DNA of 64,000 bases from Streptomyces triculaminicus (GCF_017349075.1 NZ_JAFMOF010000004.1:1116001-1180000); one strand, 5' to 3'. Positions 1-8,679 are shown, counted from the stretch's first letter. The notes: generated by a model from the sequence alone, not told the origin. Translations and numbers: made by a program.

Positions 1-582
1 GTGGTGGGCCAGGCGGTCAACGGCCTGGAGGCCGTCGACCGGGCCGCCGAACTGGCCCCGGACGTCGTGCTGATGGACATCCGCATGCCCGAGCTGGGCG
101 GCATCGAGGCGACGCGCCGCCTGACGCGGGCGGCCGACGGCGCGGTGAAGGTGCTCGTCCTGACCACCTTCGACCTGGACGAGTACGTCTACGAGGCGCT
201 GCGCGCGGGCGCGTCGGGCTTCCTGCTGAAGGACGCCTCGGCGGAGGAACTCGCCCAGGCGGTCAGGGTGGTGGCGGCCGGTGACGCCCTGCTGGCCCCG
301 AACATCACCAAGCGGCTGATCGCCGAGTTCTCCCGCATGACGGGCACCCCGCGCGCCCCGCTCAAGGACCGCGTGGGCGCCCTGACGGAACGCGAGACCG
401 AGGTGCTGTCCCTGATCGCCCAGGGCCTGTCGAACGGCGAGATAGCCGAGGGGCTGGTGCTGGCCGAGCAGACGGTGAAGACCCATGTGGGGCGGATCCT
501 CATGAAGCTGGGGCTGCGCGACCGCACGCAGGCGGCGGTCTTCGCGTACGAGACGGGCCTGGTCAGGCCCGCGGGCTACTGA
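1..582 (+). CDS. NarL/FixJ-family response regulator, 5' end cut by window edge
   Basis: DNA-binding response regulator of a two-component system. The visible 193 residues begin inside the receiver domain: VVLMDIRMPELGG carries the phosphoacceptor Asp, LTTF the conserved Thr, and FLLKD the conserved Lys. The C-terminus is a LuxR-type helix-turn-helix starting at LTERETEVLSLIA with the recognition segment AEQTVKTHVGRIL. Family members are about 215-225 aa, so roughly 25-30 N-terminal residues, including the acidic pocket, lie left of the window. The GTG at base 1 is therefore probably an internal Val codon. The partner kinase should lie upstream and is not visible. It is convergent with the MerR gene, with about 20 bp between the stops. 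The target genes cannot be inferred. Confidence 0.93.
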   Translation: MVGQAVNGLEAVDRAAELAPDVVLMDIRMPELGGIEATRRLTRAADGAVKVLVLTTFDLDEYVYEALRAGASGFLLKDASAEELAQAVRVVAAGDALLAPNITKRLIAEFSRMTGTPRAPLKDRVGALTERETEVLSLIAQGLSNGEIAEGLVLAEQTVKTHVGRILMKLGLRDRTQAAVFAYETGLVRPAGY

Positions 583-601
583 AGCCCCCGGGCGCCGAGG
601 C

Positions 602-1522
602 TCAGGCGGCCGACCGGGCGCTCCGGTCGTCCAGGGCGGTGTGGAGCCAGTCGTGGCAGGCCCCGGCGGTCGGCCGTGACGGGCCGGTCAGCTCGGCGGT
701 GAGCTGCCAGTACCGGTCGATGCGGGGCTCGGTGGCGAGCATCCGGCCGAGCCCGCGGCGGAAGGCGGGGGTGTCCTTGGCGCCGCTGGCACGGGCGTGG
801 GCGTCGACGAAGCAGTCGAGGGCCTCGCCCTCGTGGGGCGGCCGGTGCGCCGTCAGGTGCGGCGCGGCCAGGGCGAACGCCTCGACGAGACCGTCGTAGA
901 GCACGGCGGGACGGTAGCCGGTGTCTGGCCGGTGGACGACGGGCTGGCAGCCGGTGGTACCGCCGAGGCAGTCGCCGGTGACGAAGGCGTGCAGGCGGGC
1001 GAAGGCCAGCACCTGGGCCGGGCTCGGATCGTCGGGAGGCTGCGGAACGGACCGTTCCAGGACGGCGGAGAGCACCCGGGCCGGGAGCCTCGGGGGCAGC
1101 CAGCACCGCCAGAAACGCGCCAGCGCGGCCGTGCTGGGCGGGCTGCTCACGGCGCCGACCAGGCGCAGCCGTTCGGCGCGTTCGTGCGGGGCGCAGTCCT
1201 GGATCAGCCGGAGGGCGGCCTCCCGCCAGCGCAGGGCGGCCAGGTGCGAGCCGACCTCGCGCAGCCGGTCCGCGACGACGTCCTCCAGCGCGTCCTCCCG
1301 GTCCAGGATCCGGTTCACGTCCGTCACCGGCACGTCCAGGGCGCGCAGGGAGCGGATCAGGCGCAGCCGGTCGAGGGCCTCGGGGCCGTAGCGGCGGTGG
1401 CCGCCGGCGCTGCGGCGGCCCTCGGGCAGCAGGCCGCCGTCGGAGTAGAAGCGGACGGTCTTGACCGTGACGCCCGCGCGCTCGGCGAGCTCCCCGATGC
1501 TCCACATGCCGTCAGGTGACAC
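602..1522 (-). CDS. MerR-family transcriptional regulator
   Basis: A 306-aa regulator. The N-terminal winged HTH reads MWSIGELAERAGVTVKTVRF, followed by the wing GGHRRYGPEALDRLRLIRSL and a coiled-coil-like linker, which is typical MerR/TipA/BmrR layout. The C-terminal ~200 residues are helical, probably an effector domain, with no ligand family recognised. The GTG start at 1522 has GGGGGAGG eight bases upstream; an ATG five codons in (1507) is an alternative. It is divergent from the alpha/beta hydrolase gene, and the promoter of that gene has the 19-bp spacer diagnostic of MerR control. The hydrolase is thus the likely target. The inducer is unknown. Confidence 0.9.
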   Translation of the reverse strand: MSPDGMWSIGELAERAGVTVKTVRFYSDGGLLPEGRRSAGGHRRYGPEALDRLRLIRSLRALDVPVTDVNRILDREDALEDVVADRLREVGSHLAALRWREAALRLIQDCAPHERAERLRLVGAVSSPPSTAALARFWRCWLPPRLPARVLSAVLERSVPQPPDDPSPAQVLAFARLHAFVTGDCLGGTTGCQPVVHRPDTGYRPAVLYDGLVEAFALAAPHLTAHRPPHEGEALDCFVDAHARASGAKDTPAFRRGLGRMLATEPRIDRYWQLTAELTGPSRPTAGACHDWLHTALDDRSARSAA

Positions 1523-1525
1523 GAC

Positions 1526-1556
1526 TTGAACCTCCCCCAGCAGGAGTTCCTACCGT
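1526..1556 (+). promoter_or_regulatory. MerR-type promoter with 19-bp spacer
   Basis: A TTGAAC -35 hexamer (1526-1531), a spacer of exactly 19 bp (1532-1550) and a TACCGT -10 hexamer (1551-1556). The spacer carries an imperfect dyad, with GAACCTCC on the left against GGAGTTC on the right. Over-long 19-20 bp spacers are the hallmark of promoters that MerR proteins activate by twisting DNA. Transcription would start near 1562-1563 and reach the hydrolase ATG at 1619. The merR ribosome-binding site overlaps it on the other strand, so autoregulation is possible. Confidence 0.6.
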
Positions 1557-1618
1557 ACCCACGAGCGCGGACGGCCGGTCGGGCCGCCCCCGCGGACTTG
1601 GCGAGCGAGGAGACGTTG

Positions 1619-3127
1619 ATGACGGCATTCATCCTGGTGGCGGGCCTCCACACGGGCGGCTGGGTGTGGCAGGACGTGGCCGGCCGGCTGCGGGAGTCGG
1701 GGGCCGAGGCCCATCCGGTGACGCTCACGGGCATGGGTGACGCCCACCGCCCGGCCGGGCCGGGCACGGACCTGGAGACGCACATCGAGGACGTGGTGCG
1801 GGTGATCGACGAGGTGGACGCGGACGAGGTGGTGATGGTCGGTCACTGCTACGGCGTCCACCCCGCGCTCGGCGCCGCCGGCCGGCGCCCGGAGCGGATC
1901 TCACGGGTCGTCTACGTGGACACGCTCATGCCCCGGGGCGGCGACCCGGCCGTCACGTCGATCCCCGGCCCGACGCCGGCCGGCCGGCTGCTGGGCCGGG
2001 ACGGCCAGGCCGGGGACGACCGGCCGGTCCCGCCGCCCGCGGTGGAGGAGTGGGAGCGCTGGGGCAGTACCGCCGGCGTCCCCGCCGAGGCGCTCGCGCG
2101 GCTGACCGAGCGGGCCGCGCCGCAGCCGGCCGGCACGCTCACCCAGCCGCTCCGGCTGCCGGAGGCGGCCTTCGGGCTGCCGACGACCGGCGTCCTGTGC
2201 ACGGGCAACGGCTCGAGCATCGAGACGGTCGAGTCCCTGGTGCGGCTCGGCGATCCCCGTCTGCAGGCGCTCGCCCACCCCAGGGTGGGCTTCTTCGAAC
2301 TCCACACCGGGCACTGGCCGATGCTCTCCGTCCCCGACGAGCTGGCCGGCGTGCTGCTCCGGGCCGCGGCGGGAGAGGGGCACCGGCTGGCGGCGACGGC
2401 GTGCGAGCCGCCCGCCCACCAGCGGCCCTTCCTCATCGACGTGCCCGAGCGGCCGCGTGAGCGGACGGGACACGTCGATCTGTACCTGCCCGACGCCGAC
2501 GGCCCCAGCCCGGCGGTGGTGTTCGTCCATGGCGGCCCGCTCCCGGCCGGCGTGGAGCCGACACCGCGCGACTGGCCGTCCTTCGTCGGCTACGGCCGGT
2601 ACACGGCGAGCCTGGGAGCGGTCGGTGTGACCCTGGACCACCGGCTGCACGACATCACCGACTACGAGCGCGCCGCCGAGGACGTCGCCGCGGCGGTCGA
2701 GCTCGTCCGGGCCGATCCGCGCGTCGACGCGGACCGCGTCGCGCTGTGGTTCTTCTCCGGCGGCGGGCCGCTGTCGGCGGACTGGCTCTCCGCGCCCCCG
2801 CCGTGGCTGCGCTGCGTGGCGGCGACGTACCCCATCCTCGCGCCGCTGCCGAACTGGGGCATGGGCGACTCCCGCTTCCGTCCGGCGGCGGCCCTGCCCG
2901 CCGCGGGCCGCCTGCCGGTCGTACTGACCCGGGTGGAGCTGGAGCGCCCGGAGATCGCGGCGACGGTCGAGGAGTTCCTGGCCGCCGCCACGGCCTGCGC
3001 CGCCGACGTCGAGGTGATCGACGTGCCGCTCGGCCACCACGGCTTCGAGACGCTCGACCACACCGACGCGGCACGCCACGCCCTGGACCATGCGGTGCGC
3101 TCCGTGCTGGCGCACCTGGAGGGCTAG
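1619..3127 (+). CDS. Tandem two-domain alpha/beta hydrolase
   Basis: A 502-aa protein made of two alpha/beta-hydrolase folds in series. Domain 1 (about 1-250) resembles the salicylate-esterase/hydroxynitrile-lyase group: FILVAGLHTGGW forms the oxyanion region and the nucleophile elbow reads GHCYG, so Cys77 replaces the usual Ser; HTGHWP near residue 232 offers the His. Domain 2 (about 290-500) resembles dienelactone-hydrolase/peptidase-like esterases, with VVFVHGG near 300, Ser380 in FFSGGG and GHHGFE near 473. The ATG at 1619 is chosen because GAGGAG precedes it; the open frame extends upstream to 1526 but would run through the promoter. It overlaps the stop of the convergent phosphopantetheinyl transferase by 4 bp. 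The substrate is unknown; domain 1 could be a Cys hydrolase or a non-hydrolytic domain. Confidence 0.85.
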   Translation: MTAFILVAGLHTGGWVWQDVAGRLRESGAEAHPVTLTGMGDAHRPAGPGTDLETHIEDVVRVIDEVDADEVVMVGHCYGVHPALGAAGRRPERISRVVYVDTLMPRGGDPAVTSIPGPTPAGRLLGRDGQAGDDRPVPPPAVEEWERWGSTAGVPAEALARLTERAAPQPAGTLTQPLRLPEAAFGLPTTGVLCTGNGSSIETVESLVRLGDPRLQALAHPRVGFFELHTGHWPMLSVPDELAGVLLRAAAGEGHRLAATACEPPAHQRPFLIDVPERPRERTGHVDLYLPDADGPSPAVVFVHGGPLPAGVEPTPRDWPSFVGYGRYTASLGAVGVTLDHRLHDITDYERAAEDVAAAVELVRADPRVDADRVALWFFSGGGPLSADWLSAPPPWLRCVAATYPILAPLPNWGMGDSRFRPAAALPAAGRLPVVLTRVELERPEIAATVEEFLAAATACAADVEVIDVPLGHHGFETLDHTDAARHALDHAVRSVLAHLEG

Positions 3128-3819
3128 CGCGCGGCGGCCACCGCTATGGCGGCCGCGTAGCCCGGGCCCGCGTCGACGTCGGTCAGGGTCCAGCCGGGCG
3201 GCGCGGCCGGGGCCGGGCCGGCGCCGACGTAGGTGGCCGAGGGGCTTTCGGCGAGGCCCGTGCCCGTGCCCTTGAGGTAGGCCTCCTTGCGGGTCCAGCA
3301 CCGGGCGAAGGCGGCCGGTCGGGCGTGTTCGGGCAGGACGTCCAGTTCGGCGGTCTCCGTCGGGTGCAGCATCCGCGACACCTCGGCGACGACGGACGGC
3401 GGCTGGACCTGCTCCACGTCCGCGCCCACGGGGGTGTCCGAGAAGGCGAAGAGGGCCAGTTCGCCGGCGTGCGAGAGGTTGAAGTGCATCGGGGAGCCGG
3501 CGACCGCCGGGCGGCCGTGGGGCTCGCCGCAGCCCGGGCAGGGCTCGCGGGTCAGCTCCACGGCGCCCGGCGGCTGGGCCAGGTAGGCGCCGAGCAGCCG
3601 GCGCAGGCCGGCGTGGGAGGCGACGTAGCGGTCGCGGTGCAGGGGGCGTACGAAGCCGGCCGCCCGGGCCCGTTCCGTCGCGTCCAGATCGTCCTGGGGC
3701 CAGGGCGCGCCGCCGTCGGGTATGCGCAGCAGCCAGACGTGCGGGGCGCCGCCGCCCGGGCGCCACGGCCCGGGGGGCGTGTCGCGGCCCAGCAGCCGTA
3801 CGTCCGCGTGGGTCAGCAT
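3124..3819 (-). CDS. 4'-phosphopantetheinyl transferase (Sfp/EntD type)
   Basis: Transfers phosphopantetheine from CoA to the conserved Ser of carrier proteins, here expected to activate the aryl carrier protein and the NRPS T domain of the adjacent siderophore genes. The 231-aa length and motifs fit the Sfp group: NLSHAGELALFAF, the Mg-binding GADVEQVQ, and CWTRKEAYLKGTGTGL with the W-x3-KEA-x3-K signature. The N-terminal CPGCGEPHGRP segment is the usual Sfp-type Cys/Gly motif. The ATG at 3819 overlaps the end of the synthetase gene by 7 bp, so it is probably the last, translationally coupled gene of the ent operon, equivalent to entD. Confidence 0.93.
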   Translation of the reverse strand: MLTHADVRLLGRDTPPGPWRPGGGAPHVWLLRIPDGGAPWPQDDLDATERARAAGFVRPLHRDRYVASHAGLRRLLGAYLAQPPGAVELTREPCPGCGEPHGRPAVAGSPMHFNLSHAGELALFAFSDTPVGADVEQVQPPSVVAEVSRMLHPTETAELDVLPEHARPAAFARCWTRKEAYLKGTGTGLAESPSATYVGAGPAPAAPPGWTLTDVDAGPGYAAAIAVAAAR

Positions 3820-6800
3820 CTCTCCCCCAGGTACCGGGCCAGGGTCTCGGCGATCGCGTCGACGGGGCCGGGCCGGGTCATCGCGGCGTGCGGGCAGTCC
3901 AGGTCACGGTTGATCACATCGCCGCCGACGTACGGGCGCCACGTGTGCCGCGACGGCCGGTCCGCGCCGCCGGGCGCGGCGGCCGTGAAGAAGAGGACGT
4001 CGCCGTCGAAGACGCCCGGCCGGTGCCGCCGGGTCAGCCCCGCGTGGTGGACGGCGATACGGGCCATCGCGGCGACCGTCTCCTCCCGCAGCACGGCGGC
4101 CGGCATGCCGCTCTCCTCGCGCAGGGCCTCGACGACCTGCCGCCGGGTCACCGGGGCGGCCCCGGCGGGCTCCTCGCCCGCCATCCGCAGCAGGTCCGCG
4201 AACGCGTCGGCCTCGGCCGGTACGGGTCCGCCGCGCAGGGCGTCGCCGGGGTAGGAGTCCAGCAGCGCGAGCAGCTCCACCTTCTCGCCGGCCGCCCGCA
4301 GCAGTACGGCGACCGCGTGGGCGAGGTTGCCGCCGAAGGACCAGCCCAGCAGCCGGTAGGGGCCGTGCGGGTGGACCTCGCGGATGCGGGCCAGGCAGTC
4401 GGCGGCCATCTCCTCGAGGCCGCCGGCGGGCGGCGTGCCGTCGGCGAGGCCGCGCGCCTGGAGCGCGTACACCGGCTGGTCGGCGCCGAGCCGGGCCGCC
4501 AGGCCCGCGTAGCACCAGCCCAGGCCCACGGCGGGCGGCAGGACGAACAGCGGGGTGCGCGAGCCGGTGCGGCGCAGCGGCAGCAGGGGGCCGAGCGCGT
4601 CGTCCGCCGGGCCGTCGGCGATGCGGGCGGCGAGGGCGGCCGGGGTGGGGGCCCGGAAGAGCGTGCCCAGGTCGAGGTCGGCGCCGAGCGCGGCCCGTAC
4701 GCGGGCGACGAGGCGCGCGGCCAGGAGCGAGTCGCCGCCCAGGTCGAAGAATCCGTCGTCCACGCCGGGCGGCCGCTCGAGGCCGAGCACGTCCGCGAAC
4801 AACCCGGCGAGGGCCTCCTCCCGGGCGTCGCCCGGGCGGCGGTCGCCGAGGACCGGGGCCGGGGCGGGCAGCGCCGCACGGTCGAGCTTGCCGTTGGGGC
4901 CCAGCGGGAAGGCGTCCAGCACCACGACGGCGCTGGGCACCATGGCCTCGGGCAGGCGGGAGGCGAGGGCGGCCCGCAGGGCGCGGGGGTCGAGCGGACC
5001 GGCCTCGGCGGCGGCATCCGCCGAGGCCGGAGTCACATGGGCGACCAGGCGGCGGTCGCCGGGGCGGTCCTCGCGGACCGTGACGCACGCGGCGGCGACG
5101 CGGGCGTCCCGCGTCAGGGCCGCCTCGATCTCGCCGGGTTCGACGCGCTGGCCGCGCAGCTTGATCTGGCGGTCGGCGCGGCCGGCGTGGTCCAGGGCGC
5201 CGTCCTCGCGCCTGCGGGCCAGGTCGCCGGTGCGGTACATGCGGGCGCCGGGCGCCCCGAAGGGGTCGCTGACGAAGCGGGCGGCGGTCAGGTCCGGCCG
5301 GCCGAGGTAGCCGGTGGCCAGCTGGGCGCCGGCGATGTACAGCTCGCCGGTGACGCCGGGCGGGCAGGGCTGCAGGGCGGCGTCGAGGACGTACAGCCGG
5401 GTGTTCCAGACGGGCCGCCCGATGGGTACGGGGCCGCTCTCGCCGGGCTCGCACCGGTGGTGGGAGACGTCGACGGCCGCCTCGGTGGGCCCGTAGAGGT
5501 TGTGCAGCACGGTGCCGGGCAGGGTGGCGTGGAAGCGGTCGGCGAGCGCGCGCGGCAGGGTCTCGCCGCTGGCGAAGACGCGTCGCAGCGGCAGCGGCCC
5601 GCCGTCCGCCTCGTCCAGGAACGGCGCGAGCGCGGAGGGCACGAAGTGGGCGGTGGTGACGTCGTGTTCGCGGATGGTGCGGGCCAGGGCCGCCGGGTCG
5701 CGGTGCTCGCCGGGCCCGGCGAGCACGAGGGTGGCGCCCTCGCGCAGCGGCCAGAACAGCTCCCACACCGACACGTCGAAGCCGGTGGGCGTCTTGTGCA
5801 GGACCCGGTCGCCGGCGGTCAGGCCGTACTCGCCCTGCATCCAGCGCAGCCGGTTGTCGATCGCGGAGTGCGGGACGACGACGCCCTTGGGGCGGCCGGT
5901 GGAGCCGGAGGTGTGGATGACGTACGCGGGGTGGTGGGGGGTGAGGGCGCGGCCGGGGTCGGTGGGCAGGTGCCGGTCCAGCTCGGCCGCGAGCGCGGGG
6001 TCGTCCAGGAGGACGGCGGGGACGCCGGTGTCCGGCAGGGTCGCGGCGCGCGTGGCGGTGTCCGTCACGACGCACGCCGGGGCGGTGTCCTCGAGGACGA
6101 GCGCGAGGCGGGCCGGGGGGTGTTCGACGTCCAGCGGCACATAGGCGCCGCCCGCCTTGAGGACGGCCAGCAGCGCCACGACGAGGTCGGCGGAGCGCGG
6201 CAGGGCGACGGCCGCGAGGACTCCGGGGCGCACGCCGAGGACGATGAGGTGACGGGCGAGCCGGTTGGCCCGGGTGTTGAGCTCGGCGTAGGTCCAGCTC
6301 CGCCCGTCCGCGACGAGCGCGGTGGCGTGCGGGGTGCGGGCGGCGCGGGCCTCGACGGGGCCGATCAGCGTGGTCGGGGGCAGGGCGGCCGCCGTGTCGT
6401 TGAACTCCGTGAGCTCCCGCTCGCGCTCCTCGGCGGTGGCGAGGCCCAGCTCGGACAGCGGCCGGTGCGGGTCGCTGCCGGCGATGCGGGTGAGCAGGTC
6501 GAGGAAGCGGCGCTGGTGGGCGGCGACCTCGCCGTCCTCGTACGAGGCGGGGTTGGCGTCGTAGTCGATGCGCAGGCCGGAGCCGTCGGCCCGGTCGTAG
6601 ATGCCGACGGTCAGGTCGTCGACGGGTCCGCCGGAGAGGTTGTGGGCCTCGCAGGGGGCTCCGGCGAAGGTCAGGCCGTAGTCGAAGGGCATGACGTTGA
6701 CGAGTGGCCCGACGAGGGCCGTGCCCTCGCCGAGGAGGCCGAGGTCGCGGCGCAGGTCGGCGTAGCGGTAGCGCTGGTGGCGGCGGGCGGTGCGGATGCC

Positions 6801-7814
6801 GAGGTCGGCCTGGCGGGTGAGCTCGGCGAAGGTGGCGTCGGGGGTGACGGTCAGGCGCAGCGGCAGGACGTTCATCACCATGCCGGGGACGCGCAGGGCG
6901 ACGGAGCCCATGCGGCCCATCATGGGCAGGCCGAGGACGACGTCCTGCCTGCCGGTGGCACGGGAGAGGTAGAGGGCCTGGGCGGCGAAGAGCACGTCGG
7001 GCCAGGTGGCGCGCACGGACGCGGCGAGTTCGCGGAGCCGGGCGGCGGCCTCGGGGCCGAGGTGCGCGGTGTGGCGCACGGTGGTGCGCGAGGGCAGCGC
7101 GGCGCGGCCGGAGAGCGTGGGGACGGCGGGGCGGTCGGCCATGTGGCGGCGCCAGTGGTCGCGGTCGCGCTCGTAGGTGGCGGAGTCGCGGTAGGCGGCG
7201 TCCTCCTCGACGAGCGCGGCGAGCCGGCCGAAGGGGCTGGGGCCCACGTCGTCGCCGGCGGCGAGGGCGGTGTAGACGTCGGCGACGCGGCGGGCGACGA
7301 GGGCGTATCCGTAGCCGTCGAGGACGGCGTGGTGGACGCGGTGGTACCACAGCCAGCGCCGGTCGCCGACGCGCAGGAGGGCGTGGGCGAAGAGGGGACC
7401 GCTCGCGAGGTCGAAGGGGACGGCGAGGTCGGCGCGCATCCAGGCCAGGGCGGCGGCGACGGCCGCCTCGGCGTCGCCCTGGTCCCGCAGGTCGGCGGTG
7501 TGCAGGGGGAAGCCGTGGCCGGGCGCCTCGACGGGGACGGGCAGTTGGCGGGGCCCGTCGGGGGTGTCCACCAGGCGGACGCGCAGGGCGTCGGCCTCGC
7601 CGACCGTGCGGTGCAGGGCCTCGGCGAAGCGCACCGGGTCGACGTCGCCGTGGATGTCGAGGTACTCGGCGGTGTTGAGGGCGGGGCTGCCCGGGTCGAG
7701 GGACTGGACGTACCACATGCCCGACTGGGCGCCCGTCAGCGGCAGCCCCCGCGGCCCCGGGGACCGGGTGGGGGTGGTGCCGCCGACGGGCCGGCCCAGT
7801 ACGGAGACCGTCAT
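3813..7814 (-). CDS. entF: EntF-like nonribosomal peptide synthetase (C-A-T-TE)
   Basis: A 1333-aa single-module synthetase, close to the ~1290 aa of E. coli EntF. Condensation domain: HHAVLDG near residue 160. Adenylation domain: HTSGSTGRPKG near 632, GELYIAG and YRTGDLARR. Carrier: GGDSLLAARL near 1025, with the phosphopantetheinyl Ser. Thioesterase: GWSFGGNLAH near 1155, with Asp in LLDSYPGD and His in DCPHAAM. Reading the A-domain pocket against EntF (FDVSVWE, AHFVPS, VFASGE, LYGPTEAAVDV, GKLDRA) gives DVWHFSLVDK, the serine code. The protein should therefore join DHB to Ser and cyclise or release DHB-Ser oligomers, as in enterobactin. The ATG at 7814 forms an ATGA overlap with the aryl carrier gene; the longer open frame upstream is spurious. 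No MbtH-like partner is visible. Confidence 0.95.
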   Translation of the reverse strand: MTVSVLGRPVGGTTPTRSPGPRGLPLTGAQSGMWYVQSLDPGSPALNTAEYLDIHGDVDPVRFAEALHRTVGEADALRVRLVDTPDGPRQLPVPVEAPGHGFPLHTADLRDQGDAEAAVAAALAWMRADLAVPFDLASGPLFAHALLRVGDRRWLWYHRVHHAVLDGYGYALVARRVADVYTALAAGDDVGPSPFGRLAALVEEDAAYRDSATYERDRDHWRRHMADRPAVPTLSGRAALPSRTTVRHTAHLGPEAAARLRELAASVRATWPDVLFAAQALYLSRATGRQDVVLGLPMMGRMGSVALRVPGMVMNVLPLRLTVTPDATFAELTRQADLGIRTARRHQRYRYADLRRDLGLLGEGTALVGPLVNVMPFDYGLTFAGAPCEAHNLSGGPVDDLTVGIYDRADGSGLRIDYDANPASYEDGEVAAHQRRFLDLLTRIAGSDPHRPLSELGLATAEERERELTEFNDTAAALPPTTLIGPVEARAARTPHATALVADGRSWTYAELNTRANRLARHLIVLGVRPGVLAAVALPRSADLVVALLAVLKAGGAYVPLDVEHPPARLALVLEDTAPACVVTDTATRAATLPDTGVPAVLLDDPALAAELDRHLPTDPGRALTPHHPAYVIHTSGSTGRPKGVVVPHSAIDNRLRWMQGEYGLTAGDRVLHKTPTGFDVSVWELFWPLREGATLVLAGPGEHRDPAALARTIREHDVTTAHFVPSALAPFLDEADGGPLPLRRVFASGETLPRALADRFHATLPGTVLHNLYGPTEAAVDVSHHRCEPGESGPVPIGRPVWNTRLYVLDAALQPCPPGVTGELYIAGAQLATGYLGRPDLTAARFVSDPFGAPGARMYRTGDLARRREDGALDHAGRADRQIKLRGQRVEPGEIEAALTRDARVAAACVTVREDRPGDRRLVAHVTPASADAAAEAGPLDPRALRAALASRLPEAMVPSAVVVLDAFPLGPNGKLDRAALPAPAPVLGDRRPGDAREEALAGLFADVLGLERPPGVDDGFFDLGGDSLLAARLVARVRAALGADLDLGTLFRAPTPAALAARIADGPADDALGPLLPLRRTGSRTPLFVLPPAVGLGWCYAGLAARLGADQPVYALQARGLADGTPPAGGLEEMAADCLARIREVHPHGPYRLLGWSFGGNLAHAVAVLLRAAGEKVELLALLDSYPGDALRGGPVPAEADAFADLLRMAGEEPAGAAPVTRRQVVEALREESGMPAAVLREETVAAMARIAVHHAGLTRRHRPGVFDGDVLFFTAAAPGGADRPSRHTWRPYVGGDVINRDLDCPHAAMTRPGPVDAIAETLARYLGERC

Positions 7815-8041
7815 GTCCGTGCCCCCAGCAGGGGCGCCCACTGCTCGATGGCCGGCTTCTCGGCGAGGTCGACGAAGGTGACCTCGGTGCCGTGGTCGCG
7901 GCGCCAGCGCTCGACGAGGGTCATGATGCGCACGGAGTCGAGGCCGTAGTCCACGAGGTTCTCGTCGTCGGGGATGTCGGCGGGGTCCTCGCCGAGCACG
8001 TCGGCGACGTCGGCGCGGATCTGTTCCAGGGTGAGGGCCAT
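7811..8041 (-). CDS. Free-standing aryl carrier protein (ArCP)
   Basis: A 76-aa carrier protein with DYGLDSVRIM, whose Ser is the phosphopantetheine attachment site. It starts at ATG 8041, 5 bp after the isochorismatase gene, and ends in a 4-bp ATGA overlap with the synthetase gene. In E. coli EntB and B. subtilis DhbB this domain is fused to the C-terminus of isochorismatase; here the two halves are separate genes in the same order. It should be loaded with 2,3-dihydroxybenzoate by EntE and donate it to the EntF condensation domain. This gene is small enough to be missed by automatic calling because a longer spurious frame (to 8311) covers it. Confidence 0.92.
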   Translation of the reverse strand: MALTLEQIRADVADVLGEDPADIPDDENLVDYGLDSVRIMTLVERWRRDHGTEVTFVDLAEKPAIEQWAPLLGART

Positions 8042-8046
8042 GGGGG

Positions 8047-8679
8047 TTACTTCCCTTCGAGGACGCGGTCGGTGGTGGTGACGACCGCGCACTTGGCGGC
8101 CGCCCAGCGCAGCGCCGTCGCATGGTCCTCGGGCGAGAAGTCGGCGACGGCGTCGGCGACGAGGAAGGGCTGGATGTCCCGCATCCACGCGTCGCAGGCG
8201 CTCATCATGACACCGATGTGGGCGTAGACCCCGACAATGATCAGCTGGTCGCGGCCGAGCGCCGCCATGCGCTCGGCGAGGTCGGTGCGGACGAAGGCGC
8301 TGTACTTCCACTTCGTCAGGACCGTGTCCTCCTCGGCCGGGGCGACGGCGTCCGCGATGGCCTTGGCGCGCGGGTCGTCGGGCAGGCCGGGGCCCCAGAA
8401 GTCCTGCTGCAGGCCGCGTTCGGCGGCGCTCTGGCCGCCGGGCTGGGCCGAGTAGACGACGGGCACGCCCAGGCGGGCGCAGTCCTTCTTCAGCCTCGCG
8501 ACGTTGGCCAGCAGCTCGGTGACGGGGGAGGCGTCCGCCTGGAAGGCGTCGAGGAAGTAGTTCTGCAGGTCGTGGACGAGCAGCACGGCCCGGTCCGGGT
8601 CGACGGTCCAGCTCACCCTGTTGGCGGGCAGGTCGGCCTCGGTGGGCATGGCGTAGGGGGTGATGGCGGGGAGCGCCAT
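8047..8679 (-). CDS. Isochorismatase (EntB N-terminal domain type, no carrier domain)
   Basis: Hydrolyses the vinyl ether of isochorismate to 2,3-dihydro-2,3-dihydroxybenzoate plus pyruvate. The 210-aa protein covers only the isochorismatase half of EntB: ITPYAMP near the N-terminus, the catalytic Asp in LLVHDLQNYFLDAF, Lys in LTKWKYSAFVRTDL, and VGVYAHIGVMM. E. coli EntB has Cys after AHIG; here it is Val, as in PhzD, and this enzyme class does not need a Cys nucleophile. It stops cleanly before the separate aryl carrier gene. It lies 20 bp downstream of entE in the same operon. Confidence 0.94.
   Translation of the reverse strand: MALPAITPYAMPTEADLPANRVSWTVDPDRAVLLVHDLQNYFLDAFQADASPVTELLANVARLKKDCARLGVPVVYSAQPGGQSAAERGLQQDFWGPGLPDDPRAKAIADAVAPAEEDTVLTKWKYSAFVRTDLAERMAALGRDQLIIVGVYAHIGVMMSACDAWMRDIQPFLVADAVADFSPEDHATALRWAAAKCAVVTTTDRVLEGK

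Noticed and set aside
3888..7949. Very long open frame on the plus strand opposite the NRPS gene
   Set aside because: It is Gly/Val/Gln-rich with no domain and is a mirror of GC-rich codon use in the real gene; the minus-strand frame has complete C-A-T-TE motifs.
8044..8311. Long N-terminal extension of the aryl carrier frame
   Set aside because: It overlaps the isochorismatase gene antiphase and has Arg/Pro-rich composition; the carrier begins naturally at MALTLEQIRADV.
8600..8660. Loss of the Cys in the isochorismatase AHIG motif as a sign of inactivity
   Set aside because: EntB/PhzD-type isochorismatases do not use a Cys nucleophile; PhzD-like enzymes also carry Val there, and the catalytic Asp is present.
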